From: Gonatopus flavifemur
Taxonomy: Eukaryota > Arthropoda > Insecta > Hymenoptera > Dryinidae
NCBI GenBank assembly: GCA_018340375.1
Contig: JAFFJZ010000010.1
Span: 2,976,001-3,040,000 of the forward strand
Direction of reading: 5' to 3'
DNA length: 64,000 nt
A program made the translations under genes and the position numbers. Position 1 is the stretch's first letter; every line of letters begins with the position of its first letter. Shown here piece by piece: positions 35,243 to 46,581 of this stretch. Below the pieces are notes generated by a model. The model worked only from the letters and a program-made list of their open reading frames with translations, ran no database searches and was not told where the DNA came from.

Positions 35243-36067
35243 CACTGTTGGAAATTTCTGATTGAATTTTAAATTACATGTAATGGAAGCAACTTCCACT
35301 CACGTAATGGAAAACTAATTCGCACTGCCCTTGAAAATTCAAGAACCAATTCTTTAAATTTCATGCACATGTTCTTGATTGTTGAGGGAAATCATGATTG
35401 CAAATTCAATGACAAGTTCTTCAAATTTCATGCACATGTTCATGATTGTTGAAAAAAAAAATTATCTTCACAAGATGTGAACGCGGGACGTCGAAACCAG
35501 ACGCCAAAGCTCTATCACTCAAGCCACTGCCAATTATGTGGAAGGAAGTATTTTTCTGCTCATATGACTTTGCGTTCATTCTTCAAACTTGTGAATCAAG
35601 ATGTACTTGTGATGTAGAAACACTGAACAAACCGTGTGATCTAACTAGTACATAGTTGAAGTGGATACGTGGATGACTTCGTCAAAGCGTTAGTATACAG
35701 CGTGACCCAAGTGAGAAAAATTGTATTTCAAGGGCGTATTCTGCAGCCATAATGCAAGAATTTCCTGTTTTTTAAAGGTTAGTTTTTGAGATATGCGCAT
35801 TTTTAGATTTTTTTTCAAATCCAAACCAACTTGGATCATTTTTGTTACTGTCAGTTGGATGCCATTAGAGCCATGATTTGATTATAATTATAATGATATT
35901 ATCATGTTATTATAATGGATTAAATTCTTCACCTGTATACCAATTTCAATGTTCATGCACAAGAACTTGAAAATTCAATAACATGTATTTGAATTCCTAT
36001 TCCAGTTCACAAAAATTGAATTTTCATTCACATATGTGCATGAAATTTCAAGAAATTTTTAACAGTG
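35243..36067. mobile_element. 825-bp element with CACTGTT ends, TA-flanked
   Basis: Ends 'CACTGTTGGAAATTTCT' and (opposite strand) 'CACTGTTAAAAATTTCTTG', flanked by TA on both sides (35241-35242, 36068-36069). Inside, 'TTCATGCACATGTTC' occurs at 35360 and 35427 in direct orientation, and inverted forms lie near 35950 and 36030. A tRNA-like segment (35455-35540) and a segment ending 'TTTTTGAGATATGCGCATTTTT' are embedded. Confidence 0.75.
35455..35540 (-). repeat. tRNA-like segment inside the 825-bp element
   Basis: The minus strand reads 'GGCTTGAGTGATAGAGC', then 'GGCGTCTGGTTTCGACGTC' and 'GCGTTCACATC', resembling a tRNA D arm, anticodon region and T loop in order. No acceptor pairing was seen. 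Likely a tRNA-derived SINE fragment. Confidence 0.4.
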
Positions 36068-36069
36068 TA

Positions 36070-36782
36070 ATGATTAATTGATTCATTCCCGAATATATAA
36101 TGAGTGAATTCCAAATATTGATGCGAGTCAAATAATTGATTAAGGTTAATGCGTTGGAATTTTCTACCAATCCAAACGTGTTATAAATCGATTTGATCAT
36201 AATATACTATATTAGGTTCCGTCCTTCATGTATATTCTCTCCGTGAATTCCGTATATGTAGGTTTTATATTGATTCCCGAATATGCCTGGAACATTCACT
36301 TTGGAGAAAGTACACTGCACGATTTTCGGTATTCCAGTAGAATTGAAAGAAAGTATGTTACTCGCGTACATATCGAAGGCTCTGAACTACAATAACGTAA
36401 CTTTGATCTCGCTTTGTGGTCAGAGAAGGTATGACTGCGTGACAAACAATGGAATTGAGTTGCTTTGATTTTGAAACGAATCTTGGTTTCTTTATCATTA
36501 TCAGGACCCATCGGTATAAAGATTCACTTTCCAATTCAAAGATTCAGTAATCTTGTCAAGTGTCATGAGTCGATTTCCGTGATTCAGAAGCATTGACCTC
36601 GTCATATTAAAACTCCATTAAGCAATTTTGAATGTATTGAAGTATATTTCAACGATATAAGCCCAAATATCTGAAAATTATTGGAAGAATTGTGAACCAC
36701 AGGCGTGAAATCTCGGAGAATCATTTTCTAAAATTTGAAAACTTGCGAGTACTTGCGCATTACTTGAACATCACAAAATATA
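36070..36782. other. No gene seen
   Basis: Opposed short frames at 36283-36468 (plus) and 36296-36511 (minus) carry no motif. Confidence 0.4.
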
Positions 36783-37006
36783 CTGGAAAATATTTATTTG
36801 TCCTGTCTCCGTAAAATATCTATTCGTAGAAATTGAATATTCAATTGGATGCAGAAACTGATTACTTGTGGCGAATAAATGATTTATTTGAGGCAAGCGT
36901 TCCATTATTTGATTCGATTGAATATTTCATTGATCCTAAAAAATATTTTATGGAGAGAGGACAAATAAATCATTTATTTGGTTGGAAGAAATTTGTTTTT
37001 TCAGTG
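36783..37006. mobile_element. MITE, CACTGAA-type ends
   Basis: The right end (opposite strand) starts 'CACTGAAAAAACAAATTTC'; both arms carry 'TTTATTTGTCCT(G/C)TCTCC(G/A)TAAAATAT'. The left end is shortened to 'CTGGAAAATATTT'. TA lies on both sides (36781-36782 and 37007-37008). The middle repeats 'AATAAATGATTTATTTG'. Confidence 0.7.
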
Positions 37007-37008
37007 TA

Positions 37009-37092
37009 TGTACAGTCCAATCTGGTTATAAGCCTCGCTTAGGGGCCGTAGGGGAAAAAAGTAGGGAGAAATCGACGTCCCTTCTACTGTAA
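37009..37092. repeat. Terminal fragment of the CAGTCCAATCTGG MITE
   Basis: 'CAGTCCAATCTGGTTATAAG' to 'AAATCGACGTCCC' matches the right end of the 26334-26755 element on the opposite strand. It abuts the preceding MITE with only a few bases between. Confidence 0.8.
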
Positions 37093-37236
37093 CCCAGATA
37101 GCATTTCAATCTTGCTGCAATGCTGTCAGGCGAGCATGTAACAAGGTTGACATAGACCTCCTGGTTGACACACGACAAGAGCACCAGTTTACAAAACCCT
37201 TGCTCCAAAATTGTAGCAGACTTACACTGACGAGGT
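37090..37236. repeat. Short-word repeat related to the 14975-15120 patch
   Basis: 'ACCCAGATAGCATTTC' at the left recalls the CCCAAGTAGCA end. The inside repeats 'GTTGACA', 'GACAAG', 'AACAAGGTTGAC', and 'GACGAGGTTGTCAATAAC' closes it. Similar words fill 14975-15120. Confidence 0.4.
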
Positions 37237-38017
37237 TGTCAATAACAAATCAAAAACAATTTTAAAACAAAAATAATTTTTGAAATTTTCTTGCTCGGAA
37301 AGGACATGAAATGCAAATCGTGTATATTTTGAACTGAGATTTCCAATAAATTGTTCCAATACTAAAAATTCATGTTTTTTTTTTCCAGTATCCGAGGTGA
37401 TTGGGTTGGAATATTTTGATTCCCTGGCAATCAATGCTCTAACATCGAGAATGAAGACAGAGAATCAAGAAAGGTGAGAGGAATTTTAAAGTATTGTCTG
37501 AAAATGTTAAACATATCAGTTCATTTTTGTAAATTGGAAGGTCGACATTTAGATATTTCAAGGTTTTCTCTAACATTTTGGCGGGTGTAGCATTATTCTT
37601 TCGAATGATCCGGCTTCACAGTGTCTGAAGTATACAGAAGGATTGTATTTACAGTTTCATTATTTTCGCACAAAATATGTATAAAGTTTCAATCGATATT
37701 TCAAAAACAGCCCTTGAATTATGATTATAACAGCTCTTGAATCATTATTATTGATCACTTCTTGATGAATTATGATTTCCACTATTATGAAGTACCAATG
37801 CGTTTAAGTATCACCCACCTCTATTACGGAAGAATACGTGATTCCATAAAATTCATGTACAACACGGAAATCTGTTTAATTGCGTATACAATATTAATAT
37901 GCATATTTCAGAACGAAAAGATAGTTTGTATTTTCCTCCCGCTGTGACACATTCGCTTGGAATTCAGCACTTTCTCCCCTAAAAATAGGTCAGGAAACAT
38001 CAACTTTCCGTGCAGGT
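37237..38017. other. No gene seen
   Basis: AT-rich, unassigned; no motif in the open frames. Confidence 0.4.
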
Positions 38018-38283
38018 GTGGGAAAAAAAAGAATAGTTGCAGCAACTACTTAAATAATCGATTTTCGACTATCTACTTAAGTATTTGCTGCAGCTACTTA
38101 GTAGTCAGAACAAGTGACACGTTAGCTGTCTCAACTAATCCAAAATAACTCAGGTATTTACGTTAGTTAGTGCAACTATCGAGTTACTTGTCCTGACTAC
38201 TGTGTAGCTGCAGCAACTACTTAAGTAGATGGTCGAAAATCGACGATTTAAGTAGTTGCTGCAACTATTTCTTTTTTTCTGTG
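38018..38283. mobile_element. MITE built of GTTGCTGCAAC words
   Basis: The ends (about 'GTGGGAAAAAAAAGAATAG' left; 'CACAGAAAAAAAGAAATAG' right on the other strand) are followed by long arms with 'AGTTGCAGCAACTACTTAA' and 'ATCGA(T/-)TTTTCGAC'. Inside, 'TAGTTGCTGCAACTA', 'GCTGCAGCTACTTAGTAG' and 'AACTAC' recur. Non-coding. Confidence 0.82.
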
Positions 38284-38932
38284 AAGGTATATCAGAAACC
38301 CGTCATTTTACATTTTAGAACTAACCGTTTCCTTGTAGGACTAAGTTTTTGGTTGGAGCTGGCTAATATGCCCCAATGCAAGCATGGAAATGTTGAACAT
38401 GTAAAAGTAGAATACCTGGAGATAAGAATTTTTCTAATAGAATCGATTCTTTCTGATGAAAAAGTATCTAGTTTCTATAGATTTGTTCAAAATGTTGATT
38501 ACATCTTGATATTTCCACAGTGAAGGAGAGTCGTTGTGGTCGAAAATCCCCATTATTATTAATATGCTCAATGCAAGAATTGTCTTCTCACTTCAACTTC
38601 TGTATAATATATAATAATACAACTGTATAGAAATTACATGTGATGGAGGGAATCTTATGGTCAATTCGACGTGGTTCTTACACCCAAATTTCAGAATTCA
38701 ATGCAGTAAGTTTTTCCGATTCTTGGTCGGAAAATATTCGATACGCGTTTTCGGATTTTGTTTTTTAAGGCTTTTTTCGAAAATATGATTCTTCGAGAAC
38801 CTGACGTTCCTGAAATCTTCTAATTTTCGTGTGCTTGTTACTTCAAATCTCTCAAACGTATCAGGAACTTTCGAGTACATAAAATTTGGCATTTTTTCTC
38901 TAGTTTTCAATTCTATAAATTTCATATTCTAT
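38284..38932. other. No gene seen
   Basis: An 80-codon plus frame (38281-38523) starts in the MITE end and has no motif. Otherwise unassigned. Confidence 0.4.
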
Positions 38933-39260
38933 CCCAATCAGAAAGATCCAAATAATGCCAATGTTGACAACAGGTGCAGTACAGTGCCAGTATTGGGTCT
39001 TCAACACTTGGCCAACACATACCGGATCAGTACTGGATACACAGGAATGCAGTACTATGCCTGTACTGATGAACCAATACTGAGAGCTCAATGCCGGCCA
39101 GGTACTGATTCAGTACAGGCATTGCACTGATTGCGAAAAATAGTATGAGTACCAAATCCTCAGTACAAAGAAGCGTTATCATCCGAGACAAATGCCAGTA
39201 CCCTGCCAGTCTTGGAAAATACTGGTGCAGTACTGCACCTGTTGTGAATTTCTGGTTGGG
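38933..39260. mobile_element. 328-bp MITE with CAGTACTG words, copy 1
   Basis: Terminal repeats 'CCCAATCAGAAA' and 'TTTCTGGTTGGG'. Nested inside are 'CAACAGGTGCAGTAC' and 'GTACTGCACCTGTTG'. The interior repeats CAGTAC/GTACTG about a dozen times. Copy 2 at 46582-46909 has exactly the same length. Open frames across it are by-products. Confidence 0.92.
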
Positions 39261-39425
39261 ATATGATTGGAGTTCATTGAGAATTTTCCAATTGGGAACT
39301 GAAAATTGAATTTTTCCAATAATAGGTTATTTTGATTTTCTTTCTTCTCTCACAGAATGATTTGTGAACCATAACGAGAAGTTAACCATTTGTTCTATAA
39401 TGGTGAATCTCATAGTTTTTTAAAT

Positions 39426-39612
39426 ATGAATTCCTTTGTGGTCACTTTCGAGCTGCACGTCACGTGCGCGGAATAATACGGTGCCCTCAGTGTTGCGTTA
39501 TGGAATATTTTCCTCCCAAAACACGCTGCGCGACCCGACAGAACGCTTGGAGCACGATATCGCATTGCGCACGTGAAGTGCAACTTGAATGTTGCCACAA
39601 AAAACAACTCAT
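39426..39612. mobile_element. GC-rich inverted-repeat element
   Basis: Left 'TGCACGTCACGTGCGC' and right (opposite strand) 'TGCACTTCACGTGCGC' lie within longer imperfect arms starting 'ATGA(A/G)TT...TTTGTGG'. The inside is rich in CG ('ACACGCTGCGCGACCCGAC'), unlike the flanks. Non-coding in my reading. Confidence 0.65.
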
Positions 39613-39644
39613 ACCTCTCGAAAACTATGTTATTCACCATTATA

Positions 39645-39944
39645 CACGCAGAGAAAAATTCTTGCTGAAAAAGCGATTTCGAAAAATCTGCTTTGCTAAA
39701 TTAGCAAAACGGTTGCTGTTACAGCAAAAATTCTGCTATTTTAGCAAGATATTTGCTAATTCAGCAGAATTTCCTAGTTGTCTGTATATCTACAATCTCG
39801 GATTGCTGAATGGCAAGCGCTTGTTAAAAGAGCAAGATTTTTGCTGTGGCAGTAAATTATTTGCTAATTCAGCAACAAGTTTTGCCATATCATCAAAGCA
39901 AATCTTCGAGGTTTGCTGTTTCAGCAACTTTTTTTCTCTGAGTG
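39645..39944. mobile_element. MITE built of AGCAAA micro-hairpins, copy 2
   Basis: Ends 'CACGCAGAGAAAAA' and 'TTTTTTTCTCTGAGTG', flanked by TA (39643-39644, 39945-39946). The same micro-hairpin architecture as 30296-30605: 'TTTGCTAAATTAGCAAA', 'TTGCTGTTACAGCAA', 'TTTGCTAATTCAGCA' (twice), 'TTTGCTGTTTCAGCAA', with a central 'GTCTGTATATCTACAATC'. The 180-codon open frame 39464-40006 spans it but is an artefact. Confidence 0.9.
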
Positions 39945-42900
39945 TAGATAGAATTGCGAATTTTCGTGATGATTCAAGATCAGTGTGCAAACACCAAGAA
40001 AATTGAGACTTCCTATTAATGAAAAAGTTTCACTTTTCAATTTTTTTTTTTTGAAAATTAATAATGAACGCTGATCAGGGTAGGCCGATGTAAATTGGAT
40101 CACAGACCGATTTGAATTGGATCAAAATAAGCATATTCGCTGTTGCTGATCATTTTTATTGTCAATTACGCTCTTTTAACGTATGAGTGCTTACATAATC
40201 TCACCAATCATTGGGAGAGAAGGATAACATGACCATAACGCACATCGTTTAGTTCTGGGCAATGATATAAATTGTACCATCGTGTGCATAGAGAAGAATT
40301 TTATCGCTGATGCAAAAACGCTATCGCGATTCTGGAAATTTTCATTGACAAGACACGTCGAAAATCATGCCAATCAGATCCATATGTATAGTTCGTGATG
40401 TACCGAATTAGATGAGTAAATTATTATTCAGACAATATTATCACGTTCTTCATGAGCAGATGAATGCTTTCTCCCAAATAGTATATGGGGTGATTTGGAT
40501 CGCGATTTGGATTATGGGTTTGTTTTGAGTATCAACAGACATCATGGTACTGGTATATTTTACTCTGAAAAATTCGTACATCCACCAAACGAGGACTGGA
40601 TTCAGGGCAGTGGATGTAAAGAATGGTCTTATGAAAAATGTGCTGGCGAGAAAAGTCAAACAGAACCGTTGGTTTGCCACAAATGCGTGGGATACAATTC
40701 TTCTATTTATCGAAGATATTTAGGGTTCCAAAAAAGAGTTTCAAAATGTAAATCCGTTTTTCATCAACATACGTTCCGGTTCTATTAATGCTCCTCTTCG
40801 CCCCCGATTTTGGGGCGAATCAAATATTTGCCATTTTTATGTTTCTTTCGTTGTAAAACACAAAACTATGTATTTGAATATTTTTTTTTTGCGTAGATCT
40901 CAAGCCAAAGATCTAACCGATTAGAATTTATCCACAAACCCACTGAAAAAACTCTCTTCCTGATCATTTTTATTCATTGAAAAAAGATTGATCCGATTCA
41001 CCTCTGTCTACCCTATATAGATCAAGGAACTCACAGAATTGGAAACTACAGGGGAGATGCCAACTATTACGTCTTTGGAAGTTCCCAAGCGTTCGAACAT
41101 TAAAAGATCTTAAAAATGTCAGATTTTCGAAGAAAATCCTAAAAGCTTCGATAAAACAAAATTCAAGAACGCGTATCTAATATTTTTGGACCAGGAATAA
41201 GAAAAAATAATTCCGTAGAATTCTCAAATTTGGGTATAAAAACCACGTAGAATGCATATATGACCCATATATAATTTCCCCGTATAGGAATTATGAGGGA
41301 ATCTTGATTTTCCCAAGAGTATGTCCCGTTTAGGGGGCCCAACAGATTTCTCGATCGGAGGCTTTGATACAAGCCAGTCCGAAACTGTATATAATTCGTA
41401 TGTCATCCTGTCCTGGGAAATGATTCCACAGCATTCACATAGAATTTGAATAAGACTCGATGGATTCAATCTATATTTTGTATGAGAATTTTGTGTAAAT
41501 TCATTTTCAGGAAACGGATTCCGTATGATTATTATACGATTTATGAATGAAATCTCTGTATCAAAGAATGTCCTGAAAGAATTGCCCTCCTCTGCGGACA
41601 TCAAATACTAAACTAAAATTGGAGAATCAAATATCATCACAGGTTGAGCATTCAATCGCTTCTGGAGATACCGAGGATTCAAATTATTCTTGTGTATTGG
41701 TGTGCACCAGAAGAATTTGAAGTTTGAATTTGAATTGGGCACCATGCGAAGAAGTTGTGGCACCATTGTTGTAACTCATACATAAAATTTGCTATCCCCG
41801 AACGAGCCTCAAAGGTTCGAAAATTTGATTGAAATTCTGGTTTCGTACTAGAAAATCCAAACGAAATTTCCGCGCATAGATTTTAGTACAAACCGAGAAA
41901 ACCGAAATTTGAAATTTCATGTAGCAATACCTGGGACAAGTAGTGCGCAAATATTTGGAAGTTATAAAATTTCAAAAATATCTAAAAATTCATGATTCTT
42001 CCAATAGTTTTCAGATATTCAAACTTATATTCTTTGAATATTCTTCGATACATTCAAAATTGCTGAATGAGGTTCTAATATGACGAGATACTACATGCTT
42101 CTGAATCACAGAAATCGACCCAAGACCCTTGACAAGATTATTGAATCTTTAGATTTGAAGATAAATCGTTATACCGATGCCTCCTAATGATGACGAAGTG
42201 ACCAAGATTTTTTCCAAAATCACAGCGATGTCAACGTTCTGAAACATAGAATCCGTAGCAAGTTGTATAAAAATCTATAGAATATGCAGGTTTTTTCATA
42301 GTCTCAATCTTTGCCACCGGTTGGCGAAAATATCGTTGAGGCCAGATTCATTTCAATTTTTGTATTCAAATGAAGTTTTTCAAACGGGCAATTTTATATT
42401 GCATTTTGGCTGCAGAATATGCAATAGAAATCTGGATGATGAATTCTGGGCACCCTGTATAAAAGTTATATTCCGAAAGTTCAATGAATCCTGAACATTG
42501 TTGATCCAATGATATTATTCATGTCTTGTAGATTAAAACAGACGGACTAGTACGTGATTGTTCGGAATACAACAATGTCCTCTTTCACTTGAGTAATCAT
42601 TCCACGGACTTGAATCTTTAGAAAATTGTAGATCGAAACCAATCATATATATGGGAATGATTCCGATCTATAGGGAATCTACTGAAAATTCAGGTTCATA
42701 AAGAGATGACAAGAATATAAGGCGGAAGGAACATTATCGAATCTATAAAATAACACATCTGTATCTGGAATACATATGAAATTATCAATAAAATTTTGCA
42801 TTTCAATTGAAACTTTCATCGAAGAAAATAATATGAAACGGAGCTATCAAAAAAACATAAAATAATACACGTGCATTTCAAGCACTTATAATATTAACAA

Positions 42901-43919
42901 TAAAATTTCACATTAAAACTAAAGGTCTCATAAATCATATCAAATCACTCATTACTTATCACTGTTATTATTTATCACATTATGACAAAATACCAGAAAT
43001 ATTTATACTAATATCACGAGATAGAGTTTTTAAAAAATACATATTTTGAAGAAAGCTGACCTCCCAGGGATCAGGATTAATTCCATTAGATTGAAAATTC
43101 AACCAATGCAAGATCCTTTATAGATTCGCTCCCCGGAAGATATAGAATATGACTAGTGTACAATCATCCTGCCGAAACAAATTCTGGTCTGGGAGACCAC
43201 CCTGATTCACGTACAGACAAATAATTCTCAATCATCTTCCCTATGATAATTCTTCTTATGGTCATACTATATGATACTTTTCTGTGTGTTTTTTATCATT
43301 GAAGGATCTATATCAAAATTATAACAAAACTCTGTTCAACATATGAAATGCCAATAAGTGTGCTTCTTTCCGATTCATTTCTAAATTTCTCTCTAATGCA
43401 GCATCACTATGTGGTAGAATACTGATAAAATCTATCAGTTTTGTAATTGGAGGGAACAGGTTGATCAAGAACATTTTTTTTATGTTCTATAATTTCCCAA
43501 AATCCTTGAAAATTGATTTCATGTTTATTTGTGCTCTCCATTATTTCTCAATCACAACATGGAATCGACCTCCATTCTCTGTCAAGATTGTTGAAATCAA
43601 TTCCTTTGATTATGTGTAGGAATTTAATTGCGAGTGGTATCAGCGACGGAGTTATTTGTTTTATCACATTAATGCGGTCATTTCTTTAAGTTCAGTCTGT
43701 TCGAGGGGAAATCTCAGTTTCACTTGATCTAATAATTCTTGATGAAAACTCAAACAAGACAAACGAAATTTTCGTGATTCCACTGGTGGAATATTACTGT
43801 TTTGGGCTAAATATGGCATCGCGGCGCCTCCTAAATATGCTATTGTGGGCAAAAAATAGTAAGACTTTTTGATTTAAATTTCGCGCGAAAACCCATTAGT
43901 CGAAATATTTTTTTTTCTA
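39945..43919. other. Long stretch without a recognised gene
   Basis: Almost 4 kb of AT-rich DNA. Frames at 40495-40788 (plus), 40450-40680 (minus) and 41224-41604 (minus, 126 codons) show no motif I can place. Near 42440-42470 'TTCTGGGCACCCTGTATAAA' resembles the end of an invertebrate transposon, and a similar subterminal block ('GGCTGCAGAATATGCAA') is echoed inverted near 35740. No repeat unit was resolved. Confidence 0.4.
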
Positions 43920-44676
43920 GGTTGGTATGACTGTCAGTGACATTTGTGCCAAATGTAACATCAAAACAATCATTAGTGTTTAAAAAAGTGCATTCGGCGA
44001 TTCTTACAATGAGTGAAATTATTCAACAAAGAGGTTCCATTAAATTTTGTGCGCGGAATCAAATTTCTGGTGCCGAAACGTTCAGAATGTCGCAAGAGGC
44101 CTTCGGTGATAATTGTTTGTCGCGAACAAGTGTTTTTGATGGGTAAAAATTATTCAAAGTGGGCCGAGAACGCGTTGACGACGAACCACGTCCAGGACGG
44201 CCATCGACATCAACTGATCATCAACACGTCAATAAAATCAAGGAATTGGTGCTTGAGAATCAACGATCAACACTCAGAGACCTCACTGGCATCGTTGGAA
44301 TATCGGAAGGATCAGTGAAAACCATTTTGAAAGATCATTTAAGCCTAAGAAAAGTGAAAGCACGATTGGTTCCAAAATCACTCATTGATTCAATATCGTG
44401 CCGCAACCACCGTATTCGTCTGATTTAGCTCCGTGTGATTTCTGGCTATTCAGCAAACTCAAACGACCGCTCCAGGAAAACTGTTTTGAGTCAATTGAAG
44501 GCTATTCCGGAAATTGACTTCAGCAACTGTTTCGAGGATTGGAAAAAACGTTGGCACAAGTGTATCAGGGCCAGGGGGGGGATTACTTTGAGGGGGACAA
44601 AATAGATTCGGAAGAATAAATTGAGAATTTTTGAATTATGAACAAAGTTTCACTATTTTTTGCTCACAGTAGTATC
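43920..44676 (+). pseudogene. Mariner with a central deletion
   Basis: The left end 'GGTTGGTATGACTGTCAGTG' follows TA. The transposase starts at ATG 44009: 'IKFCARNQISGAETFRM', an in-frame TAA after 'TSVFDG', then 'GRERVDDEPRPGRPSTST', 'ISEGSVKTILKDHL' and 'LRKVKARLVPKSL'. The next part jumps to 'PPYSSDLAPCDFWLF' (third catalytic Asp, codon 44437-44439) and 'NCFEDWKKRWHKCI' in another frame, so about half the gene with the first two Asps is deleted near 44375-44395. A weak right terminal repeat ends near 44676. It is a different lineage from the other three mariners. Confidence 0.88.
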
Positions 44677-46104
44677 TTCTCCAAAGGGAACAGGTTATAA
44701 GAGGGTCTGTATTGAATATTCAATGGTGTATTCTCTAAAGATGAGAGCTCAATGAATATCCTCAAGATAGATTCAAACACAATTGACACTCTTGAATATA
44801 ATAAATATACTTCAGGGGTTTCTGCTTGCACTTCTCTATTCAACTCTGTTATACATATGGCAAAAAGGAATCCAAAAATTGTGAATATAATTCATTCCAA
44901 CCGTTATGTTGCTCGGAATGTATTAGTTCTGCAGCTCCATTTTTCCCAGTAATTTCTGCGATGAAATAGTAGATTGCGCGACGAGGGACGAAAATGGTGA
45001 TTGTGGCGAGGGTGGAGTTTATTGCACGGCATTGGAGAAAAGAGTGTTTTGAATGTATCATACAACTAATTTATTGTCGGCTAGGCCACCATTCTCAACA
45101 CATTAGGTTCGATCCATTTCGTGATGAATTTTTTTGAAATCTTGTTGGAATCCAAATGTTATTCAGGAAATTATCTATCATCAAGTATATTCCAACAAGG
45201 CTAACCAATGTGATTAGAATATTATTTATAAACTGAGATTGCATGAAAATGAGATGAGAATTTCATATTCATTCTTCTCTTTGAATAATGTTGAATCGAT
45301 TCCAACGCACAATGATTTTTCTAATAGATCCAATCATGTTGCTTGACAATTATATTCAATATGGATTTTCATAATTTTATAATTCGATGTATGCATTCTT
45401 TACAGGTACGGGGATGCTACTGTGTTTAATCACAAATCACTATGTACTTTGGGAAAACTTGGAGGTAAGAAAATTAATTATGGGATAAAAACTATCCGCT
45501 TTTGCTCCGCATATAAGGTGTAGGCAACAAATATTTCCACATATTGACCAAACAGAGTGAGAAATTATATGAATCCATGATTGTTCGATAACCAATATAT
45601 TCGAGGTTAAGAGGGTACCTGAGTCGAAAAATTTACATCTTCTTCATCCTGAATCTCACGTTGTTGCGAAGACGTTGGGGACGTTAGCTCCATGGGGCTA
45701 ATTCTTCCTGTATTGAGCTGATTTCAATTTTGTCTGACTTCACTCTCTCCGACTGCTCGGAAAAACGAAAAATTACAGAATGCTCTCAAATTTCCATCAA
45801 TTGTTTTAGGGGAGAATCGGGTATAGGGGGGATAGGTTTGCTTTTGATTCCTGAAAGGTATAGAAGTTGAAATTTGTGGAAGCTTGAATATACTATCTCG
45901 AAGAGCAGAAATTCAACCTAATTTGGAGATACAAGAACGTCCACGAATCTCAAGCTCATGCATTAGTTTATCAATTCTTTCGAAACTGAAAAGTTCGGGT
46001 GAAGTAGCAAATTGTTAGAGAAAGTTGAACATGCACTCAATTTGTTGAAAACAAATATATATGAAAATTCAAATAACAATATTTATTTATTTTGAGATTC
46101 TTTC
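44677..46104. other. No gene seen, except one exon-like segment
   Basis: At 45416-45472 a 57-bp open segment is bounded by 'CTTTACAG' and 'GTAAGA' (see findings). Otherwise unassigned DNA. Confidence 0.4.
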
Positions 46105-46461
46105 ATAGTTAAGGGGCCCTAGGCTCAGAATGCTTGGGGGCCCATGTAAGAGAATTTCTTCACTTATATCAGAAATCACTCTAGTAATTTCCCCAGGCCT
46201 TGCGAGGCCTCACCAGGCCCTTGTGAGGGACTTGCAAGGCCTTGTAATCGCCTAGAGAGTGACTAGAGTGATTTCTACTAGGGAATATGTTCGTTTGGCT
46301 GTGCAATTTGGACATCCATTGCTCATGTTTTACTTCTTTTATTATCAAAAATTCTTGTCTTGTAAGATTAAAAGAAAATGGTGGTTCAAGGAGTCGGGGG
46401 CCCACATCAGCGTGAGGCCCTAGGCCCGAGCCTACAAAGCTTATGCAGAAAGACGGCACTG
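46105..46461 (-). mobile_element. hAT-type terminal fragment, interrupted by a MITE
   Basis: On the minus strand it begins 'CAGTGCCGTCTTTCTGC' at 46461, and runs into 'GGGCCTAGGGCCTCACGC'. The other side has 'CTGAGCCTAGGGCCCCTTAA'. The end and the GGCCTAGGGC words resemble the hAT segment at 4444. A smaller MITE (46164-46283) is inserted. No coding part. Confidence 0.55.
46164..46283. mobile_element. MITE with AGAAATCACTCTAG arms
   Basis: 'CAGAAATCACTCTAGTAA' at the left and 'GACTAGAGTGATTTCTACTA' at the right. The middle is a run of 'AGGCCTTG' and 'CAAGGCCTTG' words. Related to the element at 28394-28562 by its CTAG arms and 'CTAGGG' end. Confidence 0.75.
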
Positions 46462-46581
46462 AGCTTATAACTCACAAATATCCTATTTCAAACATTTCAA
46501 ACTTTGTCTGTTCAAAAATAAAAAAATTATTGATCTCTCAATTGGTGTCACTTCTCCCAGCACGATGTTGACTTCACCCGA

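Noticed and set aside
39464..40006. 180-codon plus-strand open frame
   Set aside because: It spans a GC-rich inverted-repeat element, a MITE and flanking DNA; the 'protein' only reflects the repeated AGCAAA words.
40495..40788. 97-codon frame with several Cys residues
   Set aside because: Cys spacing fits no zinc-finger pattern I know and the antisense frame is equally open.
41224..41604. 126-codon minus-strand frame
   Set aside because: No motif, no splice signals of note and no repeat relation; kept only as unassigned DNA.
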